Below are positions 16,414-25,390 of a DNA stretch of 41,283 nucleotides, one piece after another. The position numbers and the translations under genes were made by a program. Under the pieces are notes generated by a model. That model was not told the DNA's origin and ran no database searches. It saw only the letters and a list, made by a program, of their open reading frames with translations. Location: contig JAFTCJ010000019.1 in assembly GCA_017454765.1 (NCBI GenBank), forward strand, positions 1-41,283, written 5' to 3'. The first letter of the stretch is position 1, and each line of letters begins with the position of its first letter. Origin of the DNA: Erysipelotrichaceae bacterium (GTDB lineage: Bacteria > Bacillota_I > Bacilli_A > Erysipelotrichales > Erysipelotrichaceae).

Positions 16414-18357
16414 TTAAACATCAAGGTTCTTGACGAAGTGGGCGTTTTCAACAATGAAGTTCTTACGCGGTTCCACTTCATCACCCATCAGCATAGAGAA
16501 TACCGAATCGGCATCGATCGCATCTTCGATCGTCACCCTCTTCAGTGTTCTGTGTTCCGGATCCAGCGTGGTCTCCCAGAGCTGGCTGGCATCCATTTCA
16601 CCGAGACCTTTGTATCTCTGAATATCGTACTTCTCGTCGCCGAAGTCTCTCTTGGCGAGTTCGAGTTCTTCTTCGGAATAACAGTATCTCAGTGTCTTCT
16701 GTCCTTTGAACAGTTTGTACAGAGGAGGCATGGCGATATAGACATATCCTCCTTCGATCAGCGGTTTGAAGTATCTGTATAAGAATGTCAGCATCAGTGT
16801 GGAAATGTGCTGACCGTCGACGTCGGCATCGGTCATAATGACGATCTTGTGATAACGGAGTTTTGAGATATCGATATTGTCTCCGTATCCGCAGCCGAAG
16901 GCCTGCATCATCATCCTGATCTCGGCGTTGTCGAATATCTTGTGTTCACGTGCTTTTTCCACGTTCAGGATCTTTCCTCTTAAAGGAAGGACAGCCTGGA
17001 AGTTGGAATCACGTCCGTTCTGGGCGGAACCGCCGGCTGAATTACCCTCGACGATATAGATCTCGCAGATCGAAGGATCACGTGACGCACAGTCTTTCAG
17101 TTTGGTCGGCAGATTGCCTGATCCGAAATCATCTTTTCTTCTGATGCTTTCTCTGGCTTTCTGTGCCGCCAGTCTGGCTTCGGAAGCGGACTTCGCTTTT
17201 TCAATGATGATCTTGGCAACATCCGGATTTTCCAGCAGGTATCTCTTCAGGAAATCTCCGAAGATCTTGTTGACGACCGGTTTGACTTCGGCGTTGCCGA
17301 GTTTTCCTTTGGTCTGTCCTTCATACTGCGGATCCGGATGTTTGACGGAGATGATTGCTGTCAGACCTTCCCTGAGATCGTCGTTTGTCAGGTTCGCATC
17401 ATCTTTTTTGATCAGATTCTTATCTCTGGCATAGGCATTGATGACGCGGGTCAGTGTCTGTCTGAATCCGTCCATATGCATACCGCCGTCCGGCGTGAAG
17501 ATGTTGTTGCAGAAGGAATAAACTTTCTCGGTATAGGATGTGTTGTACTGCAGGGCTACTTCGACCGCAATCGAAGTGCTGCTGTCGGTGCCGTCGCAAT
17601 AGAGAACATCTTCAAACAGTTTGTTTTCGTTCTGATCAAGGAATTCAACATATTCCTTGATACCGCCTTCATAACAGAAAGAATGACTTCCTTTATGTTC
17701 ATCTTCTTTTTCCCAGTTGAATATCAGTCTGACTCCTTTGTTCAGGAAAGCCATCTGCCGGATACGGTCAAACAGTGTTCTGTAATCATAGACCGTTCCT
17801 TCTTTGAAGATCTCGGGATCCGCCTTGAAAGAAACGATCGAACCGGTATCCTTCAGATCGCAGGTACCGATCTCTTTCAAAGGCTGGTCGACCTGACCGC
17901 CGTTTTTGAAACGGATGAAATAGATTTTTCCGTCTTTATGAATGGTGACTTCCAGCCATTCAGAAAGTGCGTTGACGACAGAGGCACCGACACCGTGCAG
18001 ACCGCCGGACACTTTATAAGCACCGCCGCCGAATTTTCCGCCCGCATGAAGAACGGTAAAGATCGTCTCAACAGTGGAGACACCGGTCTTCGGGTGTATC
18101 TCTACAGGCATGCCTCGGCCGTTGTCCTTGACTGTCACGACGTCCCTGTCATCAACACTGATCTCAATATCCGTTGCATATCCTGCCAGAGCTTCATCAA
18201 CAGAGTTGTCGATGATCTCCCATACCAGGTGATGCAGACCGGTGGATGAGGTCGTGCCGATGTACATGCCGGGTCTTTTTCTGACAGCCTCAAGACCTTC
18301 CAGTACCTGTATATCATCAGAAGTATAGTTGTCGTGTTTTATGCTTGTGTCTGACAT
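16414..18357 (-). CDS. gyrB: DNA gyrase subunit B
   Basis: A 647-residue subunit in the order GHKL ATPase ([27 protein letters not shown]), transducer, and Toprim domain ([14 protein letters not shown] and DADVDGQHI) with a C-terminal tail ending in the GyrA-contact region. It is the length expected of the short Firmicute form without the proteobacterial insert. The start ATG is behind AAAGGAGG, one base after the recF stop. It works with GyrA in supercoiling. Confidence 0.98.
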   Translation of the reverse strand: MSDTSIKHDNYTSDDIQVLEGLEAVRKRPGMYIGTTSSTGLHHLVWEIIDNSVDEALAGYATDIEISVDDRDVVTVKDNGRGMPVEIHPKTGVSTVETIFTVLHAGGKFGGGAYKVSGGLHGVGASVVNALSEWLEVTIHKDGKIYFIRFKNGGQVDQPLKEIGTCDLKDTGSIVSFKADPEIFKEGTVYDYRTLFDRIRQMAFLNKGVRLIFNWEKEDEHKGSHSFCYEGGIKEYVEFLDQNENKLFEDVLYCDGTDSSTSIAVEVALQYNTSYTEKVYSFCNNIFTPDGGMHMDGFRQTLTRVINAYARDKNLIKKDDANLTNDDLREGLTAIISVKHPDPQYEGQTKGKLGNAEVKPVVNKIFGDFLKRYLLENPDVAKIIIEKAKSASEARLAAQKARESIRRKDDFGSGNLPTKLKDCASRDPSICEIYIVEGNSAGGSAQNGRDSNFQAVLPLRGKILNVEKAREHKIFDNAEIRMMMQAFGCGYGDNIDISKLRYHKIVIMTDADVDGQHISTLMLTFLYRYFKPLIEGGYVYIAMPPLYKLFKGQKTLRYCYSEEELELAKRDFGDEKYDIQRYKGLGEMDASQLWETTLDPEHRTLKRVTIEDAIDADSVFSMLMGDEVEPRKNFIVENAHFVKNLDV

Positions 18358-18358
18358 C

Positions 18359-19399
18359 TTATTCCTCCTTTAACTCAATCAGTTTGTAGTTCTTTTTGAT
18401 ATCAAGATTATTGATATCGGTATTGGTGATGATCACCTGTGTATTTTCAGGAATGATATTCAACAGTCTTTCCTGGTTTTCCTTATCCAGTTCCGAGAGA
18501 ATATCATCCAGCAGTACGATCGGTGTGGATCCGGTAGAGAACTGAATATATTTCATCAGTGCGAATTTGAAGGCGATCAGAACCATACGTTTCTGTCCCT
18601 GAGATGCGATGGAATTAAGTTCATAACCATCCATATAGAAACTGTAATCATCATGATGGGGACCGAACGTTGTGTAGTGATAGTAATAATCCTTATCTCT
18701 TGATTTTTCCAGTTCGGAATTCACATTTTCGATCTCGCTGCATTTTTTATATACAACAGAGATATCAGCTTCTTTTCCGGAGATCAGGGAATAGATCGGA
18801 GAGATATATTCGTTGATCACTGCGAAGAAATTGCTTCTTTCCTGAATGATGATCTTGATCATGGGAGACATGGATTCATTGATCACATTCAGCAGCAGAT
18901 CGTCCGGTTCCAGTTGTTTTAATAATTTGTTTTTATCTTTTAATAAGGAGTTGTATTTCAGCAGCGACTGAATGTAGATCCTGGAAACTTTTGATATTTC
19001 GATATCCAGCAGTTTCCTTCTTTCACTCGGTGACTGGGTAAACAGTTCCAGATCGCTCGGTTTGAACAGGATCGCATTGACTCTGCCGATGAAATCGGAT
19101 GTTTTTTTAATCAGATTGTTGTCAATATATAAAGATTTGTTCTTTTTGTTGATGACGATCTTATATTCTTTTTCTTCGGTATTCAGGATGATCCTGGCAA
19201 ATTCTTCTCCTTTGCGGATCAGGTCGGAATCATTTGCCGTACGGTATGATTTTGTATTGGATATGACGATGATACTTTCCAGGATGTTTGTCTTACCGGT
19301 ACCGTTTTTGCCGACAATAATATTCAGAAACGGATCAAATTCAAAAAAACTGCGGCGGGCGTTGCGGTAATTGTTGCATCTGACAGTTTTTACCGACAT
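18359..19399 (-). CDS. recF: Recombination/replication repair protein RecF
   Basis: A 346-residue SMC-like ATPase. Walker A is GKNGTGKTN (30-38), the signature region is ASQGQKRMVLIAFK near residue 260, and Walker B is IVLLDDILSELD. It acts with RecO and RecR to load RecA at gaps. Its start overlaps the end of yaaA (19390-19399), so it is translationally coupled. The gyrB start follows one base after the recF stop, giving a compact yaaA-recF-gyrB-gyrA unit. Confidence 0.97.
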   Translation of the reverse strand: MSVKTVRCNNYRNARRSFFEFDPFLNIIVGKNGTGKTNILESIIVISNTKSYRTANDSDLIRKGEEFARIILNTEEKEYKIVINKKNKSLYIDNNLIKKTSDFIGRVNAILFKPSDLELFTQSPSERRKLLDIEISKVSRIYIQSLLKYNSLLKDKNKLLKQLEPDDLLLNVINESMSPMIKIIIQERSNFFAVINEYISPIYSLISGKEADISVVYKKCSEIENVNSELEKSRDKDYYYHYTTFGPHHDDYSFYMDGYELNSIASQGQKRMVLIAFKFALMKYIQFSTGSTPIVLLDDILSELDKENQERLLNIIPENTQVIITNTDINNLDIKKNYKLIELKEE

Positions 19400-19608
19400 A
19401 TTTCATACACCTCGCCGTTGATTCTGATGACATCTTTTTCATACAGTTTCCTGCCTCTGCGCTGATCTCCTTCGCCGTTGATCTCAACAGGATTTTCTTT
19501 CAGGAAAAATCTTGCTTCACCGCCGGAAGAGATCAGATCAGCCAGTTTCAGAAACTGTCCGAGTGTGACATATTCGTCTCTGATTTTAATCTTTTGAATC
19601 TGAGCCAT
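19390..19608 (-). CDS. yaaA: YaaA-type S4-domain RNA-binding protein
   Basis: A 72-residue S4-like protein when started at MAQIQKIKIRDEYVTLGQFL. The S4 fold is recognisable in LGQFLKLADLISSGGEARFFL and the strand VEINGEGDQRRGRKLYEKD. Members of this family lie between dnaN and recF in most Firmicutes. An upstream in-frame extension to 19680 is not conserved-looking. There is no Shine-Dalgarno; an extended -10 (TGT-TATAAT at 19619-19627) ends 10 nt before ATG, leaving a very short leader. Overlap with recF indicates coupling. Confidence 0.9.
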   Translation of the reverse strand: MAQIQKIKIRDEYVTLGQFLKLADLISSGGEARFFLKENPVEINGEGDQRRGRKLYEKDVIRINGEVYEICR

Positions 19609-19618
19609 ATACATGCAA

Positions 19619-19647
19619 ATTATAACATTTTTGGCTTTATTTTTCCA
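19619..19647 (-). promoter_or_regulatory. Promoter of yaaA-recF-gyrB-gyrA
   Basis: TATAAT (19619-19624) is preceded by TGT, giving an extended -10, and by TGGAAA at 17 nt. It lies just after the dnaN terminator, so the yaaA operon has its own promoter. Confidence 0.65.
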
Positions 19648-19691
19648 TGCGCGGGGCTTTATAAAAAGTATGTGATACACCTAATCAAAAT

Positions 19692-19717
19692 AAAAACTCG
19701 TCTGAAAACGAGTTTTT
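19692..19717. terminator. dnaN terminator
   Basis: The stem AAAAACTCGT / ACGAGTTTTT with a 6-nt loop is followed by TATTTTGATT on the minus strand. It lies about 30 bases after the dnaN stop and separates dnaN from yaaA. Confidence 0.8.
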
Positions 19718-19744
19718 ATGGCTTTATTTTTGATTTTAAGTATT

Positions 19745-20866
19745 TTAATGATATGTTCTGACCGGAGAAATCAACTGAATCAGGGAATCATCTCCTTCTT
19801 TTTTGACGACCATAGGCTTCAGTTCCCCTAAAAAATTGATCGTCACTTCATCGCTGCCAATCGCTTTTAAGGCATCCTGCAGATATTTGCCGGAACATGA
19901 TATTTCCAAAGGAGTCCCTTCATAAGAAATGACACCGATTCTTTCAAAAGAAGAGATCATTGTCTGATTGGAAGAAGTGAGCTCCAGTTTTTCCGAATCA
20001 ATATTCATTTTGATTGTATTCTTACCGTCGGCTTTAATAAATAAGGTACGGTCGATTGCTTTGATCAGATCGTTTGCAGAAACGACCAGTTTCTGTGTGA
20101 ATGAAGCAGGTACCAGTCTGCTGGTATCAGGGAATTCATCATCCAGAAGCCTTGTTTCTATGATTGAATTTCCGAAAATAAAGGAAATCTTCTGATTGTC
20201 GATCGCAATAGTCACTTCTTTTTCTCCGACGATCGAATGACAGATCTCGTTCAGATATTTGCACGGAACAGTGATATTGAAATTCAGATCGGTATCGATA
20301 TCGATTGTTTTTGATGCCAGGCGGTAGGAATCGGTCGCATTTGCATACAGTTTGCGGTCATGTGCTGAGAGATTGACACCGGTCAGTACCGGTCTGGTTT
20401 CTTTGTCAGAGCAGGCAAAGGAAGTTTCATCTATGATCTGATTGAATAAAGTTGTTTCCAGTTTGAATGGTTCATTGTCTCTGATTTCAAAACTGATATT
20501 AGGATACTCGAAAGCTTCCATACCGTTGACTTTGAATTCAGAATTGCCGCCGTAGATTTTGACCAGAGTTCCGTCAATCGTTTCAACATTGATAAAATCA
20601 CTGTCGATCTTTCTGGCGATTTCTAAGATATATCTTGCTTCCAGAACAATCTCCCCCGGTTCGTTGATGATCAGAGCGTTTCTGTCATTATTATTAATGG
20701 ATGTTCTGATAGATATATTGGAATCTGAAGAAACAAGAGTCAGAGAATTCTCTGTCGCTGTAAATTTGATACCTGATAAAGAAGGAAGCGGAGTTGTGGA
20801 AGATATTGCTCTTGAAGAAAGAGATAGTGCATCCAGAAATTCTTTTTTTGAAATTTTGAAATTCAT
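19745..20866 (-). CDS. dnaN: DNA polymerase III beta sliding clamp
   Basis: A 373-residue protein with the three-fold clamp repeat, starting MNFKISKKEFLDALSLSSRAISSTTPLPSLSGIKF and ending in the hydrophobic-groove tail SLIQLISPVRTYH. The dimeric ring tethers polymerase III to DNA. The ribosome binding site AAAGGAGC lies 7 nt before ATG. The gap to dnaA contains a DnaA-box/trio module. It is followed by its own terminator. Confidence 0.98.
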   Translation of the reverse strand: MNFKISKKEFLDALSLSSRAISSTTPLPSLSGIKFTATENSLTLVSSDSNISIRTSINNNDRNALIINEPGEIVLEARYILEIARKIDSDFINVETIDGTLVKIYGGNSEFKVNGMEAFEYPNISFEIRDNEPFKLETTLFNQIIDETSFACSDKETRPVLTGVNLSAHDRKLYANATDSYRLASKTIDIDTDLNFNITVPCKYLNEICHSIVGEKEVTIAIDNQKISFIFGNSIIETRLLDDEFPDTSRLVPASFTQKLVVSANDLIKAIDRTLFIKADGKNTIKMNIDSEKLELTSSNQTMISSFERIGVISYEGTPLEISCSGKYLQDALKAIGSDEVTINFLGELKPMVVKKEGDDSLIQLISPVRTYH

Positions 20867-20997
20867 GTCGTGCTCCTTTATATTTATTTTTTAATTCTCA
20901 TTATTATTATCCTGTTGATAATTGTGGAAAAGTCTGAAAGACCCTTTATTTCGTATATAATTTTATCATTTTTACTGTTGATGTCACAGTGGAATGA
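20867..20997. other. dnaA-dnaN intergenic part of oriC (DnaA boxes, trio-like repeat, AT-rich tract)
   Basis: On the minus strand TTTTCCACA (20923-20931), then TTATCAACA (20913-20921, one mismatch from the DnaA box consensus), a short GGA spacer, then TAATAATAATGAGAA (about 20895-20909) and an AT-rich stretch. Boxes followed by A/T-rich trinucleotides with T-A-A or T-A-G units are the layout of the DnaA-trio unwinding element known in Bacillus. The trios here would be TAA/TGA/GAA. The assignment as unwinding site is an inference. Confidence 0.65.
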
Positions 20998-22359
20998 CTA
21001 CTTGATTCTTGATTCGATATCATTGATTGCCTTCAGATACAAAGGATCGGTCTTGATCTTGTTTTCCACACTGGCGATCGCACTCATTACCGTGGAATGA
21101 TCTCTTCCGCCGAATTCCCTGCCGATATCATCGTATGTCGCATCTAAAAGTTTGCGGCACAGATACATCGCGATCTGTCTGGCGTTGGAGATGTTCTTGG
21201 TACGGTTGGCGGATGTGATTTGTTGTTTGGTGAGGTTGTAGTAATCACATACCGCCTTTCGTACCGTTGAAATAGCTAATTCATTCTTCGAATCCTTGAT
21301 CTGATCCTTGAAAGCATCGATCGCCAGTTTTAAAGTGATACGATTGCCTTCCTGCGGATTCGGGAACATAGCGGAATAAAACAATAATCTGTTGACAGCA
21401 CCTTCCAGACTTCTGACATCCTGCGAGAAGTTGGTTGCCAGATAGCTGAAAACATCATCATCGATATCATTAATGGATGATTTATTGTATCCGGGATAAT
21501 TTGCGATTTTCATCTTTAATATATTGATGGAAGTTTCATATTCCGGAGCTTCGATATTTACATTCAGACCCTGATTGAAACGGGAAATGATACGGTCGGA
21601 AAGACCTCTGATATCACCGGGCGTACGGTCGGATGTGATACAGATTTGTTTCCGGTTGTTGATCAACTCATTATAAATCGTGAAAAATAATTCGTTTGTC
21701 TTATCTTTGCCGGCAATATTCTGAATATCATCAATCAGTAAAAGATCAAGATCCTCAAAAACCTGCTTCAGTTCATCATATCTGTTTTCTTTGGATGCCT
21801 TGATGACATTATCTACAAATTCCATGCCGCTCATAAATCCGATCTTTTTATCCGGATAAAGAGATCTGACATGGTTGCCTATCGCATTTAACAGATGTGT
21901 TTTGCCCAAACCCGGATTGCCGTATATAAATAAAGGATTAAAAACAATACCAAGGTTGGATGCGCAGGTCATGGAAGCGACCTGGGCCTGTGCGTTGGAC
22001 CTGCCGACGACAAAGTTAGCGAACGTCTGATTCGGATCGATCTTCCGCGGCAGAAAATCACTTTCATAATCTTTCTCGGCCGCAGCTGAAGAACTGATAT
22101 AATCTTCCTGCTGCATTAGTTTGACTGAAAGATTTTTATGAAAAACTTCTTCCAGACAGCTTTCAATCAGATCGATATGATCTGACATGATCGCATAATT
22201 AATAAAAGCCGGAACCGTGATAATTGCATTATCTTCATCCAAAGAAACAAGTTTTGAATCAAAATAAGGCAGCACACTCTCAGCGATCTGACCGGAGTCA
22301 GCTATATATTTTAAGGTCTGGGACCATTTGTCATTCAGGTAAAAATCAATTGTAGTCAT
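20998..22359 (-). CDS. dnaA: Chromosomal replication initiator DnaA
   Basis: A 453-residue initiator. Domain I is at 1-80, a short linker runs to about 110, and the AAA+ domain III has Walker A GNPGLGKTHLL (147-157) and Walker B LLLIDDIQ near 213-220. The C-terminal domain IV contains the DnaA-box-binding signature GRDHSTVMSAI. It binds DnaA boxes and opens the origin. ATG at 22357-22359 has an AGGTGA ribosome binding site. That site can pair in a small hairpin (22368-22380). Confidence 0.98.
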   Translation of the reverse strand: MTTIDFYLNDKWSQTLKYIADSGQIAESVLPYFDSKLVSLDEDNAIITVPAFINYAIMSDHIDLIESCLEEVFHKNLSVKLMQQEDYISSSAAAEKDYESDFLPRKIDPNQTFANFVVGRSNAQAQVASMTCASNLGIVFNPLFIYGNPGLGKTHLLNAIGNHVRSLYPDKKIGFMSGMEFVDNVIKASKENRYDELKQVFEDLDLLLIDDIQNIAGKDKTNELFFTIYNELINNRKQICITSDRTPGDIRGLSDRIISRFNQGLNVNIEAPEYETSINILKMKIANYPGYNKSSINDIDDDVFSYLATNFSQDVRSLEGAVNRLLFYSAMFPNPQEGNRITLKLAIDAFKDQIKDSKNELAISTVRKAVCDYYNLTKQQITSANRTKNISNARQIAMYLCRKLLDATYDDIGREFGGRDHSTVMSAIASVENKIKTDPLYLKAINDIESRIK

Positions 22360-22386
22360 GGTGCTTCACCTCATAGAGGTAAAAAT

Positions 22387-22415
22387 ATCATAACATCATT
22401 TTTCCACAATTTTAA
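22387..22415 (-). promoter_or_regulatory. dnaA promoter with a DnaA box in its spacer
   Basis: TTAAAA (22410-22415), a 17-nt spacer and TATGAT (22387-22392) on the minus strand. The DnaA box at 22400-22408 lies in the spacer, where bound DnaA would block polymerase, in line with known DnaA autorepression. The leader carries the small hairpin over the ribosome binding site. Confidence 0.6.
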
Positions 22416-22798
22416 GCATAAAAAATCAGGAGTTTTCCACAATCCACAACAGAAATAAATCAATAATCCCGAATTTATCGCACCTCTTATATTTTTCCAC
22501 ATTTTTCCACAATTTTTGTTTTGTGGAAAACCTGTTGATAAGTTATCCACAAAATTTCAAACAGCTGAAAGAAGTGAAATATAAAACAAATCCACAGAGG
22601 TTTTTGGATAAAACACATCTCTAAAACCCTTATTTTAAAAGGTTTTCAGAAAGTTTTCCGCTTTTCAACAGTATGTTGAAAACATTAAAATGTGGATGTG
22701 GAAAAGTGTTGGTTGTACCGATTGTAAAATGAAAAAGTTTTCAAAACATTTCAAACACACCGCCAGATAATTCAACAAAAACAAAAAGAAATACCGGA

Positions 22799-22804
22799 TA
22801 TAAT
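22799..22804 (+). promoter_or_regulatory. -10 element of the Nudix gene, 7 nt before its ATG
   Basis: TATAAT at 22799-22804 followed by ATTAAAT and the ATG at 22812. There is no Shine-Dalgarno and no convincing -35. The transcript would begin at or next to the start codon. Confidence 0.5.
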
Positions 22805-22811
22805 ATTAAAT

Positions 22812-23264
22812 ATGAAAAAGATCCATAAGTGCATTTTAACAAACATCTGCCTGGTTTATAAGGATGATCAGATACTGGTGATCGACAGGAAGAAAAAAGA
22901 CTGGCCCGGACTGACGTTTCCCGGAGGTCACGTTGAGGAAAATGAAGACTTTCATGATTCGGTCATCAGGGAAGTGAAAGAAGAGACCGGACTGAAGATC
23001 AGAAACCCGATCCTTTGCGGGATTGAAGAATTCAAAACCAAAGAGGAAGACAGATATCTGATGCTGTATTATAAGACAGATAAGTTCTCCGGAAAGATCA
23101 GATCTTCCAGAGAAGGAGAAGTTTTCTGGATCAACAAAAACGATATGGATAAATATAAACTTTCTCTGGATCTGAAAAGGATCTATAAAGTGATGACCTC
23201 TGACGAACTCAGTGAGATCATTTATTATGAGAAAGACGGAAAGTGGAGGTCAAAAACCGTATGA
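22812..23264 (+). CDS. Nudix hydrolase, MutT/8-oxo-dGTPase-like
   Basis: A 150-residue Nudix enzyme. The Nudix box is complete: G39, then E45, the REV-x-EE core around residues 53-58, and G60-L61. It hydrolyses a nucleoside diphosphate linked to another group, most likely a (d)NTP-type substrate as in MutT homologues. Its start is discussed at the -10 element above. Its stop overlaps the start of the phosphatase gene by 4 nt (ATGA), forming a two-gene unit. Confidence 0.92.
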   Translation: MKKIHKCILTNICLVYKDDQILVIDRKKKDWPGLTFPGGHVEENEDFHDSVIREVKEETGLKIRNPILCGIEEFKTKEEDRYLMLYYKTDKFSGKIRSSREGEVFWINKNDMDKYKLSLDLKRIYKVMTSDELSEIIYYEKDGKWRSKTV

Positions 23265-23995
23265 TCAATATTACATTACCCTCTGTTGTCAATATCAGGG
23301 ATTTCGGCGGTACCGTCAATAAAGAAGGAAGAACGATCAGAAGAAACTGCATGATCCGTTCAGGTTTTCTGATCAACGCCAGCGAAGAAGATATTTCCTA
23401 TCTGCAGAGAGAACATAACCTGAAGAAGGTGATTGATCTGCGTACGTTCTCGGAGATCGAAGAGGCACCGGATCAGACGGGTACCCTTGAATACATACAC
23501 GTACCGATCATCAGAGACTTCAGAGACGGCATCACCCACGAGAACAGAGAAAGCAGGAAGTTCCCGGATCTGGCAGACACTTACAGAGATATGGTGTGCA
23601 AGGAAGAATATGTCGAAGGTCTGAGGAACGTTCTGAATGAAATCCTGGATCATGATTATGACTCCGGTGCCGTGCTGTGGCACTGCAGTGAAGGTAAGGA
23701 CCGCTGCGGTCTGATCTCAGCTCTGGTGATGATGATACTGGATGTGGATGAAAAGACGATCAGGGAAGATTATCTGGAAACAAATAAAACCAGTATCCCC
23801 AAGGCGGAAACGATCTATAAGAGGATCGCGGAAAGCGGTGATGAAGAAATTGCGAAAAGCGTATATAAGGCACTGATCGCCGACGAACGTTATCTCAATA
23901 CAGCACTTAATTCCATGACGGATAATTATCTGGAAGACGTCCTGAAGCTGGATAAAAACAAAATCGAGAAATTCAGAAACAGAATCCTGATTTAA
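23261..23995 (+). CDS. Tyrosine phosphatase, DSP/PTP-like (lipid or protein phosphatase)
   Basis: A 244-residue phosphatase when started at MINITLPSVVNIRDFGG (ATG 23261, overlapping the Nudix stop; GGAGG 11 nt upstream). The earlier in-frame GTG at 23243 is less likely. The catalytic P-loop is HCSEGKDRCG with Cys142 and Arg148 (CX5R). FGG near residue 16 and the acidic region VIDLRTFSEIEE fit the bacterial family that removes phosphate from Tyr or phosphoinositides. The family usually has Thr at the last position, GKDRTG. The substrate is unknown. Confidence 0.85.
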   Translation: MINITLPSVVNIRDFGGTVNKEGRTIRRNCMIRSGFLINASEEDISYLQREHNLKKVIDLRTFSEIEEAPDQTGTLEYIHVPIIRDFRDGITHENRESRKFPDLADTYRDMVCKEEYVEGLRNVLNEILDHDYDSGAVLWHCSEGKDRCGLISALVMMILDVDEKTIREDYLETNKTSIPKAETIYKRIAESGDEEIAKSVYKALIADERYLNTALNSMTDNYLEDVLKLDKNKIEKFRNRILI

Positions 23996-23999
23996 AAAA

Positions 24000-24025
24000 A
24001 CAGCGTACCTTCGGGTACGCTGTTT
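24000..24025. terminator. Bidirectional terminator (phosphatase and GPH transporter)
   Basis: Strong stem ACAGCGTACC / GGTACGCTGT closed by the stable TTCG tetraloop, followed by TTTATATA on the plus strand and by a T run on the minus strand. It separates the two convergent genes. Confidence 0.9.
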
Positions 24026-24031
24026 ATATAT

Positions 24032-25390
24032 TTACTCTTTGATATCTCCCCTGTCTTTCAGGTCCTGAACGATCTGTGTATAACGTTCTTCGTCCAGCTC
24101 AAACTTCTTGGTATAGATAAAATAACCAAGAGCGATCAGGATCAGCGGGATGATCAGCATGGAGTTTTTGAAGATCAGCTTGCCGATGGAGTCGATCGAC
24201 TGTGAAGCGACATCTCCCTGTTTGATACCGGTGATCATCAGTGTGACGGAAACGATACCGGTAGCCAGTGCCCCGCCGATCTTGTTGATGAGCGGCTGGA
24301 TCGAGAAAGTGATGGAATCGTTTCTCTTTCCCATCTTCCACTGACCGTATTCGATCGTGTCCGCCAGGAACATCAGCATCAGCAGCTGAATGAAGGCTTC
24401 ACCGATAAAGATGACGACAGCTGCAGCCGCCAGCAGACCCAGTGAGCGGTCGGCAAAGAAGAACATGCCGTAACCGATCACAACAGTCAGTGTGGAAAGA
24501 CCGTAAAGTTTCTTTCTGTTGAAATGTTTTGATACCAGCGGAAAGATCACCAGCGCGATCAGCTGGGCAACGCCGCAGGCGGCCGCCAGGATCGCATATT
24601 TATCGACATCGCCGAAAATATACTGCATGTAGTACAGCGCGAAGCTGGTGGTGGCACAGTAGCCGACCATGAACAGCGCCATGGAAAGCGTGACCCACAT
24701 CAGCTGGTCGTTGTTGAACAGGACACCGAACAGATCTTTTAAAGAGGTGTTTTCTTCTTCCTTAAACTGTTCTTTGTTTTCTTTGACACCGATGATCGCG
24801 AACAGCTGGAATGCGATCATCATCAACGAACAGATGACGGCCAGGGAGAAGTAACCCTTCTTGCCCCCGCCCAGCATCGCCGTGAAGGAAGGATAGCCGA
24901 CCATGACCACAAACATGCCGACGTTGGCACAGATCCTGGCAAAGGCACCGATGTTTTCTCTTTCCTTCTGATCGAGCGACAGCGATGTCATCATGGACCA
25001 GTAGGCGATATCGTTGATGCCGTAGGTTATGTCCCAAAGCAGATAGGCTACACCGAAGATGATGACGAAGCGGATATCGGTGAAACCGAAGTCCGCAAAC
25101 ATTATCAGATAGAAAACCACCGCCAGCAGACAGCCCACCAGCATCGGCGGTTTGTATTTGCCCCAGGGCGACTTGACGTTGTCGATGATCAGTCCGGTGA
25201 TCGGGTCGTTGAGCGCATCAAACACCCTCAGCACCGTCAGCACCAGCGACACCATAGCAAAGGTCGTCAGCGGCAGTTCCAGAATATTGGAAAGGAAGTA
25301 GATGATGGCGTTTGATTCAAATGCATAGAACATATCCCTTCCTACCGTACCCAGACCGAAGAAGTACTTATTTTTTCTTTCCTGACTCAT
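24032..25390 (-). CDS. GPH-family sugar:cation symporter (MelB-like)
   Basis: A 452-residue permease with about 12 hydrophobic segments. The signature near residue 55 is DALNDPITGLIIDNVKSPWGKYKPP, the melibiose/GPH family motif with the cation-binding Asp residues. It should import an oligosaccharide with Na+ or H+. It starts 3' to, and overlaps by 23 nt, the alpha-galactosidase gene and has its own ribosome binding site AAGGAGAT. Linkage predicts alpha-galactosides (melibiose, raffinose series) as substrate. Confidence 0.9.
   Translation of the reverse strand: MSQERKNKYFFGLGTVGRDMFYAFESNAIIYFLSNILELPLTTFAMVSLVLTVLRVFDALNDPITGLIIDNVKSPWGKYKPPMLVGCLLAVVFYLIMFADFGFTDIRFVIIFGVAYLLWDITYGINDIAYWSMMTSLSLDQKERENIGAFARICANVGMFVVMVGYPSFTAMLGGGKKGYFSLAVICSLMMIAFQLFAIIGVKENKEQFKEEENTSLKDLFGVLFNNDQLMWVTLSMALFMVGYCATTSFALYYMQYIFGDVDKYAILAAACGVAQLIALVIFPLVSKHFNRKKLYGLSTLTVVIGYGMFFFADRSLGLLAAAAVVIFIGEAFIQLLMLMFLADTIEYGQWKMGKRNDSITFSIQPLINKIGGALATGIVSVTLMITGIKQGDVASQSIDSIGKLIFKNSMLIIPLILIALGYFIYTKKFELDEERYTQIVQDLKDRGDIKE

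Larger units (their letters stand above)
22360..22811. other. oriC: oriC region upstream of dnaA with DnaA-box cluster
   Basis: This 452-bp non-coding stretch has near-consensus DnaA boxes. Plus strand: 22400-22408, 22433-22441, 22493-22501, 22503-22511 (all TTTTCCACA) and 22543-22551 (TTATCCACA). Minus strand: 22522-22530 and 22697-22705 (TGTGGAAAA). Weaker ATCCACA boxes are near 22442 and 22591. TGTTGATAA (22533-22541) pairs with the 22543 box as an inverted neighbour. The second half is AT-rich. Location between divergent dnaA and Nudix genes at a strand-switch fits a replication origin. Confidence 0.93.

Noticed and set aside
17338..18249. 303-residue plus-strand reading frame opposite gyrB
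   Set aside because: It is antisense to the ATPase and transducer of gyrB, has no ribosome binding site, and no recognisable family pattern.
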